Assembly: GCA_027627225.1 (NCBI GenBank)
Contig: CM051024.1
Coordinates: 79,552,704-79,616,703, forward strand
DNA: 64,000 nt
Source of the DNA: Congeria kusceri
Lineage: Eukaryota > Mollusca > Bivalvia > Myida > Dreissenidae
Direction: 5' to 3'
Shown: one piece after another, positions 1-11,831 of the stretch
Layout: every line of letters begins with the position of its first letter
How positions within the stretch are numbered: the stretch's first letter is position 1
Translations under genes and position numbers: made by a program
Notes under the pieces: generated by a model
Database searches by the model: none
The model's input: only the letters and a program-made list of their open reading frames with translations
What the model was told of the DNA's origin: nothing

Positions 1-915
1 TCTATCACAACCATCATTCCCTCTATCCCTGCCATCATCCTACCTATCTCCACCATCATCCTCCCTATCCCCACCATCATCCTAAATCTCCCCACCATTA
101 TCCCTGTATCCACCATCATCATCCCTAGATCCACGATCATCCTTACAATGACCATCATTATCCTGCCTATCTCCACTATCATCATCCCTATCGCCACCAT
201 CATCCTTCCTATCTACACCATCCTCCTCCCAAACTGTACCATCATCCTCCCTATCACGACCATCATACTCTCTATCCCAACCATCATCATCTATATTACC
301 ACCATCATCACCCTCTATATCACCACCATCATCCCCCTCTCTTCACCACCATCTTTCCCCTCTCTATCCCAACCATCACACCCCTCTCTTTCACCACCAT
401 CATCCCCCTCTCTGTCATCATCATAATCATCATCATCATCATCCATATCCCAAATATCATCCTTTCTATCCCAACCATCATCCTTCCTATCAATAACATC
501 ATCATCCCTATCCCCGCCATCATTCCCTTCTATATCACTACCATCATCCCCTCTCTATCACCAACAATCATCCCCCTATCTATCACCACCATCATACCCC
601 TCTCTATCACCACAATAATCCCAATCTCTATCCACACCATCATCCCCCTCTCTATCACCACCATCAACCATATCACTACCATCATTCCCCTCTCTATCAC
701 CACCATCATCCCTATAACAACCATCCCCCTTTCTATCACCATCATCATTCCCCTCTTTATCACCACCATCATCCTGCCTGTTCCTTACCATCATCACTCC
801 TTTCCCAAGTATCATCATCCCTATCCGAAACATCATCATCCTTAGCACCACCATTTCCCCCTCTTTATCACCGTCATCATCCCTATCCCAACCATCATCC
901 TCCAAAAGAAAACAA
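1..915. repeat. CCATCATCC/CTATCACCA-type minisatellite
   Basis: About 900 bp built from variants of a pyrimidine-rich unit, CCATCATCC followed by CCTCTCTATC or CCCTATC spacers. Units vary from roughly 12 to 24 bp and some merge into pure ATC runs (around 420-445). Open frames occur on both strands because the unit has few stops; their products are monotonous Ile/Thr/Pro or Met/Val/Gly strings and are not genes. The array starts at or before the window edge and ends where LINE-derived sequence begins near 920. Confidence 0.93.
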
Positions 916-924
916 ACCAAAGCA

Positions 925-3450
925 GTGTTTAAAACATTGGAGACCTATCACTCTATTAAATATTAGTACAACATAGCTTCTCACAGCTGCAAGAGTGAAG
1001 TCGGTTTTAGATCATTTGATAAAAAAGGACCAAACCGGGTTTATCAATCAATCGAATTATGGACGATTTATACGTAAAAACATTCGTTTAGTAAATGACA
1101 TAATGAACTGTACTTAAAAATATACATGAATTGTTAATGATGTTTGACTTTGAAAAAGAATTTGGTATTTTATCTTTGGATTGTATATTCCGAACGCTTT
1201 CTTTTTTCAACTTTGGTCCAAAATTTACCAAATGGATATCATTGTTTATAATAGTACTAGTACTGTCGTGCAATGAAACGGTTTCCCTTCCGATTTTTTA
1301 ATATTCGCCGTGGCTGTAGACAGGGGGACCCTGTAAGTCCATACTTCTTTATTTTGTGCGCTGCAGTTTTACCTATAACAATTAGGGATGTAAACAAATA
1401 TTCGAATATTCGATTGAATGTCCAAATATTCGAATCTTAATTTTAATTAAACATATAAAAATACAAATGTTGTAAACAAACAATAAACCCCAAAACGTTG
1501 AATTGGTGGTGTTTTGTTTGAATCGCTTGGATACACTTTTCATTGCTCCGGGCCCTTTCCTCAATTAGCGAGGCTGTATCGATAAACACCATCTACACAT
1601 TGACAATCGAATGGTGATAGCAGTCTGCAAGACCAGTGAAGTCACCATAGCATAGTCCCTCGGTTAATTAAGTTTGGTCTCAGCTGATTGCAATTGATCG
1701 ATATACCTAATCCTAATCGAACCTTGTTATTGGTTACTTACACAGAATACCACATCTGGTTTGAAAATAGATCGGTCTCTGATCGTTTAGTGACTTTGCA
1801 GTAGTTGATTTGAAATTATTCTAAAATATAACTGAACTACAATTACGTATGTCGGTATAATCGACAACGCTAATTTAGTTGATAATGATTTTTTTTTGTA
1901 CGAGCATGCTTAAAAAGTATAAAGCAAAGAAACAACAATCGTATTTCATTCGAGTATTCGAATATTCGTTTGAAAGGGCACTCGAATATTCGAATACCTA
2001 TTTTGGTGTTCGTTGAAATCCCTAATAAAAGTCAGAAACAATAACAATATCAAAGGTATTTATATAAATGGCACAGAATACAAAATGACGTAATTTGCCG
2101 ATGACACTATCTTGTTGTTAGATGGAGGCGAAAGCACAGTTAATAAAACATAAGATATCTTACATCAAATTTCCCAATACTCAGGTTAATAAATTAATTT
2201 TGACAATACTCATGTTATTTTGGATTGGTGCCTTAAAATATAGTTTTCGCTCTAAACATAAAATGTAAGTTGGTTTGGGGAGACACTGTTTTTAAATTAC
2301 TTGGCATACAATTTCATATACAGTTGTAAACTTGGAAAACAGTGTGTCTATCAACTTTAATGATAAAAAGCAAAGTATTGAAAACTGTATAAAAATTATG
2401 GAAAACGAGCACTACCGCCAATGGGCAGAATTACTGTTGTGAAGTCACTTTCATTACCTATTTTAACAAAGCTTTTTTGCCACACTACCAACCCCAAATA
2501 CACAATTATTAAAGTATAATAAATGACATGTTTTATGAACTTGTTTGGCAAGGTCCAGCAAGGATAACAGTTAAGGTTCTTATGAAAGATTATGATAAAG
2601 GAAAATATAAAATTATTTAAATCGTTGCATATGTAAAAAAGTTAAAAGTACTTTGGTTAAATAGACTACAGTAATTACTGGATATAATAGTAAATGCTTC
2701 AGTTGTGTGCTGAAAAATGTAATTGAATCAGAATAACTATTAAACATTGGGGAGTATTACGTTCAATCTGTCGCATCAGAGTAGTTTGATCCATTTTGTA
2801 AAGATGTTTTGAAATCCTTTGCAGATTTTATAGATCTTTTCCATATAGTCAGTATTGTTAAATTTGAAAAACTTTTCTTTAATCATAATTTTTTAATGGG
2901 ACAACAACCGTTTTTTGTTCAACCATGGTATAACAGAAGAATAAGATATGTGCAAGACATCATGAATTGTAATGGAACATTTGTAAATAGAACTGACTTT
3001 GAACAGCAACTTGGCTTCAGTGTTATTTTTTACAATTCGAAGGAATGATACAATCAATTAAAAAATATTTAAACTCGCTAAAGCTTAAGAACATCACATC
3101 ACAAAATAATGACTGCTGCTTTCTTATTATTCTTTGTTACATAAATCCAATATTATTTGGTGATAAAGTAAACCCTTGTACATACAAACTATTGATACAA
3201 AATAATGAAATACCTACATGCCAAGCAAAATTGAATAGCGTATTTAATATTGGCAATTCTGAGTGGGAAAGTTTGCTTTCATGTGTGTTGGACACCACAA
3301 AAGATTCATATAACCAATGGCACCAAGTTAGACTTACTCATAATATTCTAGCTACAAATAACTTGCTCAATAAAATGAAGATCGATCTGTGGTTCTGACA
3401 AATGTACTTTCTGTAAGACAGAAACAGAAACACATGTTCACTTATTTTGA
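925..3450 (+). pseudogene. Decayed L1/Tx1-like LINE ORF2 relic
   Basis: Broken second half of a LINE ORF2, + strand, related to the intact copy at 11,832-15,635. Conceptual translation recovers RT motifs in order: KKDQTGFI near 1020-1050, a GCRQGDP-like block near 1310-1335 (read as GCRQGDPVSP), FADDT near 2097-2110, then the downstream blocks IRYVQDIMN (2941-2970) and YKLLIQN (3184-3204), and the C-terminal CTFC...H zinc-knuckle-like block near 3408-3445. Stops and frameshifts are frequent; two longer open pieces are 2809-3048 and 3045-3398. The endonuclease half is absent, so the copy is 5'-truncated or eroded, and a MITE at 1383-2024 splits it. Seen directly by alignment to the intact copy in this window; clade assignment is inference. 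Confidence 0.88.
1383..2024. mobile_element. hAT-like MITE inside the LINE relic
   Basis: 642-bp insertion with inverted termini TAGGGATG...(CA/AAAT)CCCTA and subterminal ATTCGAATATTCG blocks at both ends (about 1400-1415 and 1945-1997). It separates LINE codons read as ...PITI from ...IKGIYINGTEYK, so removing it restores alignment to the intact LINE. Flanking octamers ATAACAAT and ATAAAAGT match at 6 of 8, compatible with a decayed 8-bp hAT target duplication. No transposase is visible, so it is non-autonomous. Confidence 0.75.
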
Positions 3451-4545
3451 AGTAGTAATATTACACCAATGTTGTTAAATGACATCACATCTGTTGTCAA
3501 CAACATTGATAATGATTTTGTTTTTGATTGTAAAACCTTTTTATCGAGATCAAGTAGTAAATTGTCCACAAAATATAAGTTTTTGCTTTGAAATAAAGCG
3601 GTTTTTTCACCTTTTTTAAACGTAAATGGTAAATCCAACAATTCACGACCTTAAAAATTGTTGCAAAATAGCCTTTGCAATTATCTAACACACACAACTT
3701 CCAGATAAATATATTAGTTCGTGGGAGTTGGTAGAGTCGTTTTGTAACTGCGATATACCTTCATAACTGTCTGTTTATGAATGATCATATATATTATGTA
3801 GTTTGAAAATCAGCACATGGACCATTCTGCGTAATCAGTAAATCTAAAGTTACATACATTTGCATTTGATGTAGTGTACGTGTATCTTAAAAGAAATTAA
3901 ATGAAATCATCGTTTGAAACCGGAGACTTAAACGCAATGAAAATTATTCATCGTTTGAAACTACAAAATCAGCATCATTAACCAAAACATACATAAAATG
4001 TACACCAGATAATTTGTACATTAAGAATGTGAGTTTCACTTTGTGATTATGTCAATAAAGTAATTTTGCCCTTTAGCAACGATGAATACATTTAATTTGT
4101 TTCGAGCTAAAAGGTGGATTTAGAGGAGGGCGGAGCGGCGTACGACCCCTCTAAAATTGTCCAAAACTAGGTTTTTAAAGCGAACAATAAATGAAACATG
4201 TGCATTTCGTTACAATTAAAATGTTGTTGTTTTTTTCAATCAGATTATTTCAAATATTATTTCTGTTTTGTGGTATTTTGGTTAAATTGTTCCGTTTGGC
4301 GATATTGCGTCATTCCGATACATGTATCTATCATTTAAGAGACAACAGCAGTTAATTCGTTGTCAGTTATTTAATATTTCCGGCCCTCTCACTCAAAATC
4401 CTGGTACCGCGCCTGATATTATATTTGAAATAAGGTAACATAACATGAGGGGTTTGTTCTGTACCAGATTAAAACCATTTAAGACGAGGGGAATTTTCAA
4501 TCATCAAGCCACATACTAAAGTTTTCACCACGGAAACTCTGTGAA
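3451..4545. other. Unassigned AT-rich sequence
   Basis: No credible gene. A short GC-richer patch at about 4118-4150 and another at 4380-4415 have partly inverted similarity and may be worn ends of an old DNA transposon, but I cannot delimit it. Confidence 0.4.
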
Positions 4546-4746
4546 TGAGGCGTGTCGTAGGAAACCAGGGTTGAATGCATGTGCGTAAAGTGTCGTCTAG
4601 GATCAGCCTGTGTAGTCTGTTCTAAACATAAATCCACTGTAGGCGGAAAGTGCCGTCCTGTATTAGCGTGTGCGGACTGCACAGGCTGAACCGGGACGAC
4701 ATTTAACGCACATGCATTATGCCCGGTTTTCCCGCGACACGCATCG
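4546..4746. mobile_element. Palindromic TA-type MITE, copy 1 (degraded)
   Basis: Begins TGAGGCGTGTCG and ends CGACACGCATCGA, with internal GTAAAGTGTCGTC and GACGACATTTAACGC blocks in inverted orientation. The whole is close to a long imperfect hairpin. It matches the better-preserved copy at 5366-5594 in order and orientation. It looks like a very common dispersed repeat of dreissenid bivalves (recollection, not searched). Confidence 0.85.
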
Positions 4747-5365
4747 AATATGGATTCAGCGTGGTTTTTTTATATGAAAATATATGTTGGTAAAATAAAG
4801 ACGAACAAGAAAGAACAAATCATTCAAACGCTTTGCTAATTTAGGATTGTATTGTTAAGTTACTAGATACGCGGTTGTAGTTGTTTATATTGATGAATAG
4901 GTCGGGTAATATGTAGTGCGTTGATAAAACGCATATACAAGATCATTAAGTAGACATTGAACCTATACAGGTAGGTGACATGTCGCTGCGTCTGAAAATT
5001 GAAATACGATCACAAGATTGCCGTACCTGTTTAAATTTTAACCACAAAACGAAATGGCAAAGTGTTGTGTACGCCCGTGCGTACAGGAAACGCGTGAATT
5101 CGCCACTGGCAACGACTTAGTCTATGCTCATTGAGCCATTCACCATCGTTTATGGTTTTAGCATATATAAATGTCTTATACGCACGCAAAACAAACTGAA
5201 TTGCATTCTCAAGTCTATTTAGTTATAGCGTCATCACCGAAACGGTCATCTCCGCAACACTGATACTATTTGGATAAATAAAACATGAATTGCATTAATG
5301 CGCAATTCATTAAATGGATGGATGCCTTGAAAAAATGTGAGTTAATCATTAACTGAAAGTAAATA

Positions 5366-5594
5366 TGAGGCGTGTCATGGGAAAACCGGGCTTAATGCGT
5401 GTCCGCAAAGGCTAATCCAGGACGGCACTTTCCGCTTTTATGGTATTTCCTGTTTAAAGGAATTCTCCTTTAAACATAAATCCACTGTAAGCGAAAAGTG
5501 CCGTCCCGGATTAGCCTGTGCAGACTGCACAGGCTAATCCGGGACGACACTTTACGCACATGCATTAAGCCCGGTTTTCCCACGACACGCCTCA
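5366..5594. mobile_element. Palindromic TA-type MITE, copy 2
   Basis: Terminal inverted repeats of about 40 bp: TGAGGCGTGTCATGGGAAAA at the left and TTTTCCCACGACACGCCTCA at the right, followed inward by CCGGGCTTAATGC and its complement. TA dinucleotides flank both ends (5364-5365, 5595-5596), as expected for a Tc1/mariner-type target duplication, although symmetry alone could produce this. The centre contains GTGCAGACTGCACAGGCTAA, a small palindrome. No coding capacity. Confidence 0.88.
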
Positions 5595-6095
5595 TATATT
5601 TGTTATATTTAACTGTTTCTCATACTCATTACCGTAACATTATGCCATCATCAAAACAAGTTGTCATTACGACATCAACATAATTAATCTAAAATGTGTG
5701 CACAATATGTATGATAGACCCAATACATTCTTGAGAATATTATTAACAAAATAAACTACTTTAAAAATGCAAAAATATTAAAGATGTAGATACAGATTAT
5801 GACTGATAGTTTAACTTTGTTTATAAACTATGTGTTAAATTTTCTTTTAAATGAAGTAAAAACGAGAACAAACGTTTTTTTTTTTTTTTAAATATTTCAC
5901 ACGTGTATAATAGCATGCAATGGAACACTAATATGTATTAACGTAACATTTAAACGGGACTGTTTCGTGCAAATACAACAGATCTGTAAGTTTATCATCG
6001 TTATAGTAATGACTAATTGGGCAGATATAGGTGTCAAGGTCACGTTAGTTTGGTCATATTGATCGCCTATTTTAAACGTTGCAGAGTATTATACA
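5595..6095. other. Unassigned AT-rich sequence
   Basis: AT-rich, with a T-run at about 5876-5890. No gene or recognisable repeat seen. Confidence 0.35.
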
Positions 6096-6172
6096 GGTAC
6101 ACATACAGTCGTGACGAGCCTTCGATCACTATTCGCGAAGCGACGTCACGGAAGTACGCACGAACGGCCATG
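6096..6172. repeat. Dispersed repeat fragment, inverted copy at 23.85 kb
   Basis: The stretch containing GTCGTGACGAGCCTTCGATC and CGAAGCGACGTCACGGAAGT is, in reverse complement, nearly identical for about 55 bp to 23,848-23,905. Short length and high GC against an AT-rich background suggest a conserved core of a dispersed element. Confidence 0.7.
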
Positions 6173-6232
6173 TTTAAGTCTTTAAAAGTATCAGATAACA
6201 TAATCACACAACATTATTGCAAATACGGTTGA

Positions 6233-8389
6233 AACGCTTGCGAATCAGACTTGGCATTTATGTGAATTTTATTAATTTAAATTATTAGCATCTTGGCCTT
6301 TTTTAACGTTAAAAAGGAGTTTTGTCAAAAGTTCGACAAATGTCCAAGTCCGGTATCGGATCACCTGCTGAGTTCGCCGGGCCATAAAACTGATAACAAT
6401 CTGGTCACCGTATACTAGGCGCTTTGGAGCATGGACCTATAGGCCCTGTTTGGAGTTATGGGTTAATTTGAACTGAAGTAAATGAACTGAACTGGTGATA
6501 TTTAATTCAATAAAAAATTGTGACAATAAATATACATGTGTAGAATTTAGAACTAATTCAAAGCTGAAATTAGTAATAATAATTCGTGGTTATTAGTTTT
6601 AACATGATTGTATTTATATACACCTTAATTTGAATTTTGAGAAATGCTATATTATTTAACATATTTTCACACTTTGTTTTCTTTGCAGACCAACGTTAAC
6701 TCTATTTTAAACTGAGAACCAAAACTGTCGCATGGGTCTTTGTTTTGTTTTCAAGCCTAGGAGGCTCCCTAAATCAGAGTTGTTTATAAGGGTGACATCC
6801 GGAGACCCGTGTCATTGCTCGGGCAATGGTTTATAACCGAAGTCCCGAGGGTAAACAACATAACACCGTCGTCGGCCCGTGTCATTTCCAAATAAACCAC
6901 ACGTTTGCCATTAGGTATACTATGCAAATGTAGGTAAATATTTGCCGTCGGATAGCAAGCTGATTTAAGGCAGCTGATAAGGCTGTATTTATTTCTTTAA
7001 TTATGAGTAAAAGGTAATGTACCTTTAATAAACTTAATTAATTAATCTAGAAATAACGATTATAATAAAACTCAATGTGATAATTTCAGAATAGTATACT
7101 TTGCCTAAAATAACTTCAAGAAACAAATTATGGTTTAACACTTTTTTGCAAGCCCTAATTTATAGTCTGATGTAAATGTCTTGTATGTATATTTTCTAAC
7201 CTACATACCATCATATTTTTGTTTTTCAGTAGTGTATATTTATATTTTCTGCAATTATCCCGTATCAATTCTGAATTAGCTACTTTTATATAAAGAGATA
7301 ATTTAGTTCGTTCCCTCTTGTCGTGGAAGCATAAATATTTTAACATACATACTGATTTCAGTGAAATATAATATACTCGTCTAAACTAACCTTAATTATA
7401 GCTAGCAAACAAAATAACATTTTCTGGATTTAAATTAGATGCAGTATTGCTTTTTTATGAAAATGATCATGATTCGATTATGTGATGTAATCCCTCTACG
7501 ACTGCCCAGATAGTTCCTGATAACAGATGGGGTAAATCAGATAACCATCTTTATGACACGGTCATAAATCTTATCCGATTATGTTGGCCACAGGCGGGTC
7601 CACAACTCTTAGAGACAAGTTAAAGTTAATTTTGATAGCTGAAGAAGTTTCTTCCATATGTCGTATATAGAACCGGTAGTCTGTTGAACAAAGTATGTTT
7701 TCTTTAGCCAACACCAAATTTAGAAGAGGCTACAATAACCGTTGTGATGGCTTTCGTTTGACATACATTTGTATTTACATTTATTTTGTTTACTGATGAG
7801 TAAACAATAAGTACATTTTATAAATACGTTTTACAATGAAACCATACGTAACTAATAATTATAGACACTTACGAGTATATAACCACCTTCAATACAACTC
7901 AAGTACATGATAATTATAAAATATCATATCAAAACGTCGGTGATTTGCATCTTTACGATGATTATAAAAACGATAAACAATCACACTATTCGTGATAACA
8001 TTTTGGCCCGTGTTACAAAAATGGACCATACCATTTAGATCATATTAATTAGTGTAGAAAGATACAATTCTGTAAATAAAGCATGATTGTGAACTGCACA
8101 CATGTGGCACAATACAACAGCATTCAAAGAATAACACATCATGAGTAAATTCAGACACATTTAAAAGCCAAAAACACAGTGTGGACAAATCTAAAACTTG
8201 ATGTGACTCTATAGCACACAGCCTGTACTGGTAGTAAGGTATGATAATGGAATCAAATGCGAGACAACTCCACCAGTAGATATACCAATCTTACAGTATT
8301 ACATAGTATGGACCAATTAACCTAACAAAGACATTTTAGTATGACTATTTTATTAGAATGTACCAAAAAATTGTGCAAACACGTAAATA
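6233..8389. other. Unassigned AT-rich sequence
   Basis: No convincing exon. A GC-richer block at about 6770-6900 (CCCGTGTCATT occurs in two related forms) and one at 7480-7610 look like repeat debris. The remainder is AT-rich with no long frames. Confidence 0.35.
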
Positions 8390-8810
8390 TAGGCCTCCGG
8401 CCCAGAATACAACATATATAACAGGTATACATACTGAAATATACCACCTTGCGTTCATAATATGGATACTATTTTATGTATCAGGCACAGAATACAGCAT
8501 ATATAACAGTTTCAATCCTTGTAAATTCCAATAGACAACTGTGTTATCATAGAATCAATACAATGTATTTGTCTGGCCCAGAATACAACATAAGTGTATA
8601 TTATGGTTTCAAATCAATTCAGACATACCATTGTGTCTTTATATTGGTAATATAATTTATATATCCAACCCACAATACAACATAAACAGTTTCAAACAAT
8701 TCAGATAGTTGTGTTTTCAAAAGCGCAATATAAAAATGTATCGTTCCGAACTAGAGTACCGCATAATTATAACAGTGCAATACAAAACAATTCAAATAGG
8801 CCAATCTGTT
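8390..8810. repeat. Degenerate ~90-bp tandem repeat
   Basis: The anchor GGCCCAGAATACAACATA recurs with changes near 8399, 8483, 8575 and 8670, and more weakly near 8755, giving a period of about 85-95 bp. Between anchors are CAGTTTCAA and CAATTC blocks. Divergence between units is high, so the array is old. Confidence 0.75.
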
Positions 8811-9349
8811 AACTTATAAATGTCTATTAAGCATTGATTGAGATATATAGTAATACAATACATTTACGTTCAAAATAGACAACTGTCAAGCAATTACAAA
8901 CACATTATTATTTTAAGTAGGTAAGCTGTTATCTTTATACATGTCATTGTTATAAAACATTTGAGAATGGTCACAAGACAAAGGCTCACAAACTAATTCA
9001 AGTATGAAAATAGTTAATTTGTAAGAGCCACATCTCAATGATACCAACTTGATCATGCATTAATATTCAATATGAAAAACGATTAAAACTTTCTCACATT
9101 TAATACCGAGCCTTCATTGAACAACAATTATTCAAAACATAAAGCATGATCAAGATAATGTAAATATAAGGAGAACTGATGTGGTGAAATCAAATTGTAA
9201 GCTAGCAATTCTAAACTATCAAGTATTAAAAAGTTAAAAAGTTATGTTTCTTGAAATCAATTTTTTTTAAAGAATATTAGCATATAATATTTTTTTAAAC
9301 ATGTTAAATTACAAGCCTGAAAATATTATCGGGAATATGTGAATTAACA

Positions 9350-10590
9350 AGAGCTGCCTCAGGACAGTGCGCTCGACTATTCACTACACTTAAAGTCTTT
9401 GAAAGTATAATATATTATGTAAGTGACTTTACATAATGACCATAAAAACGTATGTGAAATTTCAATTGAATATATGTAGTAGTTACAGAGATATGCAGGG
9501 CTTCCATTAAGGGAAGTTTGGGAGTAATTTACTCCCAGTTTTTGTCACAGAACTTCCAAAATTGCAGCCATGGAAGTTGCAGAACTTCCAAAATTGCAGC
9601 CAAGGAAGTTCCATCATGTAAGGATGAACATGTTAGAATAAAATTTAAGAACTTTTTCTAAATGTATACCTCTTTCACTGAATAAATTGGCATATAAGCA
9701 CTTGATGAAAAAGAACTGGCGTTAAAAAACCTTGAATTTTATACTAAATATATACCCATTTCTGAAATGCCCAGGACTTCTGTAGCGCAATACTGTCAAA
9801 ACTTCCAAATATTATGAGCAAAACTTCAGAAATTAGAGGCCAGGAAGTTCAAACTTCCAGTTTTCAAAAGTTAATGAAAGCCCTGGATATGTACTTGCAC
9901 ACACACTTTAACCTGATTATTTCTAAGTACAAAAAGGGTCATAATTCTGCTAAAATGCTGGTCACAGTAATGGGCATTGGCTAGTGACCTTATAATATGA
10001 CCCTGAAGACATGTGAAAAGTTTCAGCTGAATATCTGAATTCAGCTAAATTGCAGATAAGAGTTATAGGCCTTGGTCAATGACCTCACAAAATGACCCCG
10101 AAGACATTTGTGAAGTTTCAATTAAATATCTGTAGTAGTTACAGATATACATGCTTGTTGCACGCAAACCGTAACCTGAAATTTTTAAGTACAGAAAGGG
10201 GCCTAATTCTTCTAAATTTTACAGGACAGAGTTATGGGCCTTGGTCAGTGACCTTACATAATGACCAAGAAGGCATGTGTGAAGTTTCAATAGAATATAT
10301 GTAGTAGTACTGTAGTTATTGATATACGTACTTGTTGCACGCAAACTTTAACCTGAATTTTCGAAATACCCAAAGAGGCATAATTCTGTTAATTTGCAGG
10401 TCATAGTTATGGATCTTCGCCAGTGACCTTATATAATGACTCTGAAGGCATGTGTTAAGTTGCAATTGAATATCGGAAGTAGTTACAGAGATATGGACTT
10501 GTTACCCACAAATTTAACCAGAGCATTATGCCTACGCCGACGAACCGGTGAGTAGTATAGCTCAAACTATCCGGTGAATAGTCGAGCTTA
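9350..10590. mobile_element. TIR element with internal ~170-bp tandem monomers, copy A
   Basis: Ends are inverted: CTCGACTATTCAC near 9372 and GTGAATAGTCGAG near 10,574. The interior carries roughly four monomers of about 170 bp, each with TGACCTTACATAATGACC, GTGAAGTTTCAATTGAATAT, TAGTAGTTACAGAGATAT and a CGCAAACTTTAACCTGAA block (anchors near 9425, 9977, 10,080, 10,249 and 10,421). It is interrupted by a MITE at 9496-9885. The architecture, short inverted ends around tandem cores, recalls bivalve elements with tandem cores; no transposase is encoded. A relative with the same ends lies at 55.3 kb. Confidence 0.82.
9496..9885. mobile_element. CAGGG...CCCTG MITE with 6-bp target duplication
   Basis: 390-bp element beginning CAGGGCTTCCATTAA and ending TTAATGAAAGCCCTG, so the inverted termini are nearly perfect. 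GATATG flanks both sides (9490-9495 and 9886-9891), and neighbouring tandem monomers show the uninterrupted target (ACAGAGATATGGACTTG near 10,487), which confirms the borders. The inside holds repeated AACTTCCAAAATTGCAGCCA units. Termini resemble hAT ends, but the duplication is 6 rather than 8 bp. Confidence 0.88.
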
Positions 10591-11094
10591 AACACATATA
10601 ATTATTAAAAATTTAAGTCGATGTAATACAATATTTTAGACTGTGATCGCAATCATTTCACTCACAGCAATTACAAGTGCATGTTTTCTAATTAAAAACT
10701 ACTGGATATCAATATCAAGTGTCAATAACACTGGTAATTATGACGTGCAGTGTTTCTCTTATTTAGTGTGGTAAGGGCTAATGAACTTCATTGCTAACTG
10801 ACTGTCTCTTGTAATGAGCACGAAAATACTGGACTCCATACAAGTTCGACAATTACTGCCTCGTTAATGGTTAATTGAACTGATAACTGTTTGGTTATCA
10901 GAAGTATGGGGTGTTTCACGTTCATTTGTTTATATCCGCAGCATTTTTGGATCACACACACCAACAAGTAGCTTTTTTCAGTCTCCTCATTGTACGCTTG
11001 CCTTGCATTCTTGGTTCCTCGACCTTAACACATGTTCTGAAAGTACAAAATAAAAAATATGTGTTGAAATGAAATAAACATTAAGAAATACATA
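10591..11094. other. Unassigned AT-rich sequence
   Basis: No gene, LINE or tandem structure recognised between copy A of the TIR/tandem element and the dispersed repeat at 11.1 kb. Confidence 0.35.
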
Positions 11095-11400
11095 GAATTC
11101 CAGACAGTGCAAAACCTGTCAGACAATCAGACGTGTCAGACAAAAAATGAGGGTGTCTGATAAAATTTATCACAAACCTTATACATATTACTATTTAATG
11201 TTAGTTAGACCTTTGTTTGATATATAAAGGAATTATTACTGCAACAATCAGTGTATGCATTATGTTATGCCAAATAAATACATAATAATCAATTCGTTAA
11301 CAGTGTATATGTTTTCAACATGTTGTGTATGCTTTACAAATCATTGTCTGACAGATCACTTTGAGGTCCACGGAGTCCGAGATTCAACAAAAATATCTGA
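11095..11400. repeat. Dispersed repeat, inverted copy at 32.4 kb
   Basis: Contains several TGTCAGACA / GTCTGA words and a block TATGCATTATGTTATG...TGTATGCTTTACAAATCATTGTCTGACAG. The reverse complement of 32,360-32,575 carries the same blocks in the same order. No coding potential. Confidence 0.7.
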
Positions 11401-11441
11401 TTAAAGTTGATATACATGTCATGTATTCTTACAAACAAAAA

Positions 11442-11476
11442 TTTTTTTTTTTTTTTTTTTTTTTATTTTTTTTTTT
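11442..11476 (-). other. T-run, likely poly(A) tail of the - strand LINE
   Basis: A 35-bp T-rich run with one A, lying about 355 bp beyond the ORF2 stop on the - strand. It is positioned as the 3' poly(A) tail of the LINE whose ORF2 occupies 11,832-15,635, leaving a ~350-bp 3' UTR. I could not identify matching target-site duplications. Confidence 0.55.
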
Positions 11477-11831
11477 CGTGCAAAATTTTATTTTCACCAT
11501 ATAATATTACATACATGCATGTTATTGACAGAGTAGTTCATGTATGTACATGTACCGTATGGTTGTATATAAATACAATTGTAAACATACTACATACAAA
11601 ACATACATTCATATACAATATATACAATACTTGCAGTTTTGTATTTCAAAACATTTTGCAAAAATACTAACTTGTACATGCATACTATATACAGTTTTAT
11701 ATGTAATCATGTATGTCTTCTATCTATACAATATTGCACGTAAGAAAAATAACCTAAGTGCTGAGTTACATTGGGTATAATACACTGATAATGCAGATTT
11801 TACAAAATACTGGTGTGGTAAACAATATTTA

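Noticed and set aside
148..920. Open frames on both strands in the left-edge minisatellite
   Set aside because: Products are monotonous repeats of the CCATCATCC unit; no start context, splice sites or complexity.
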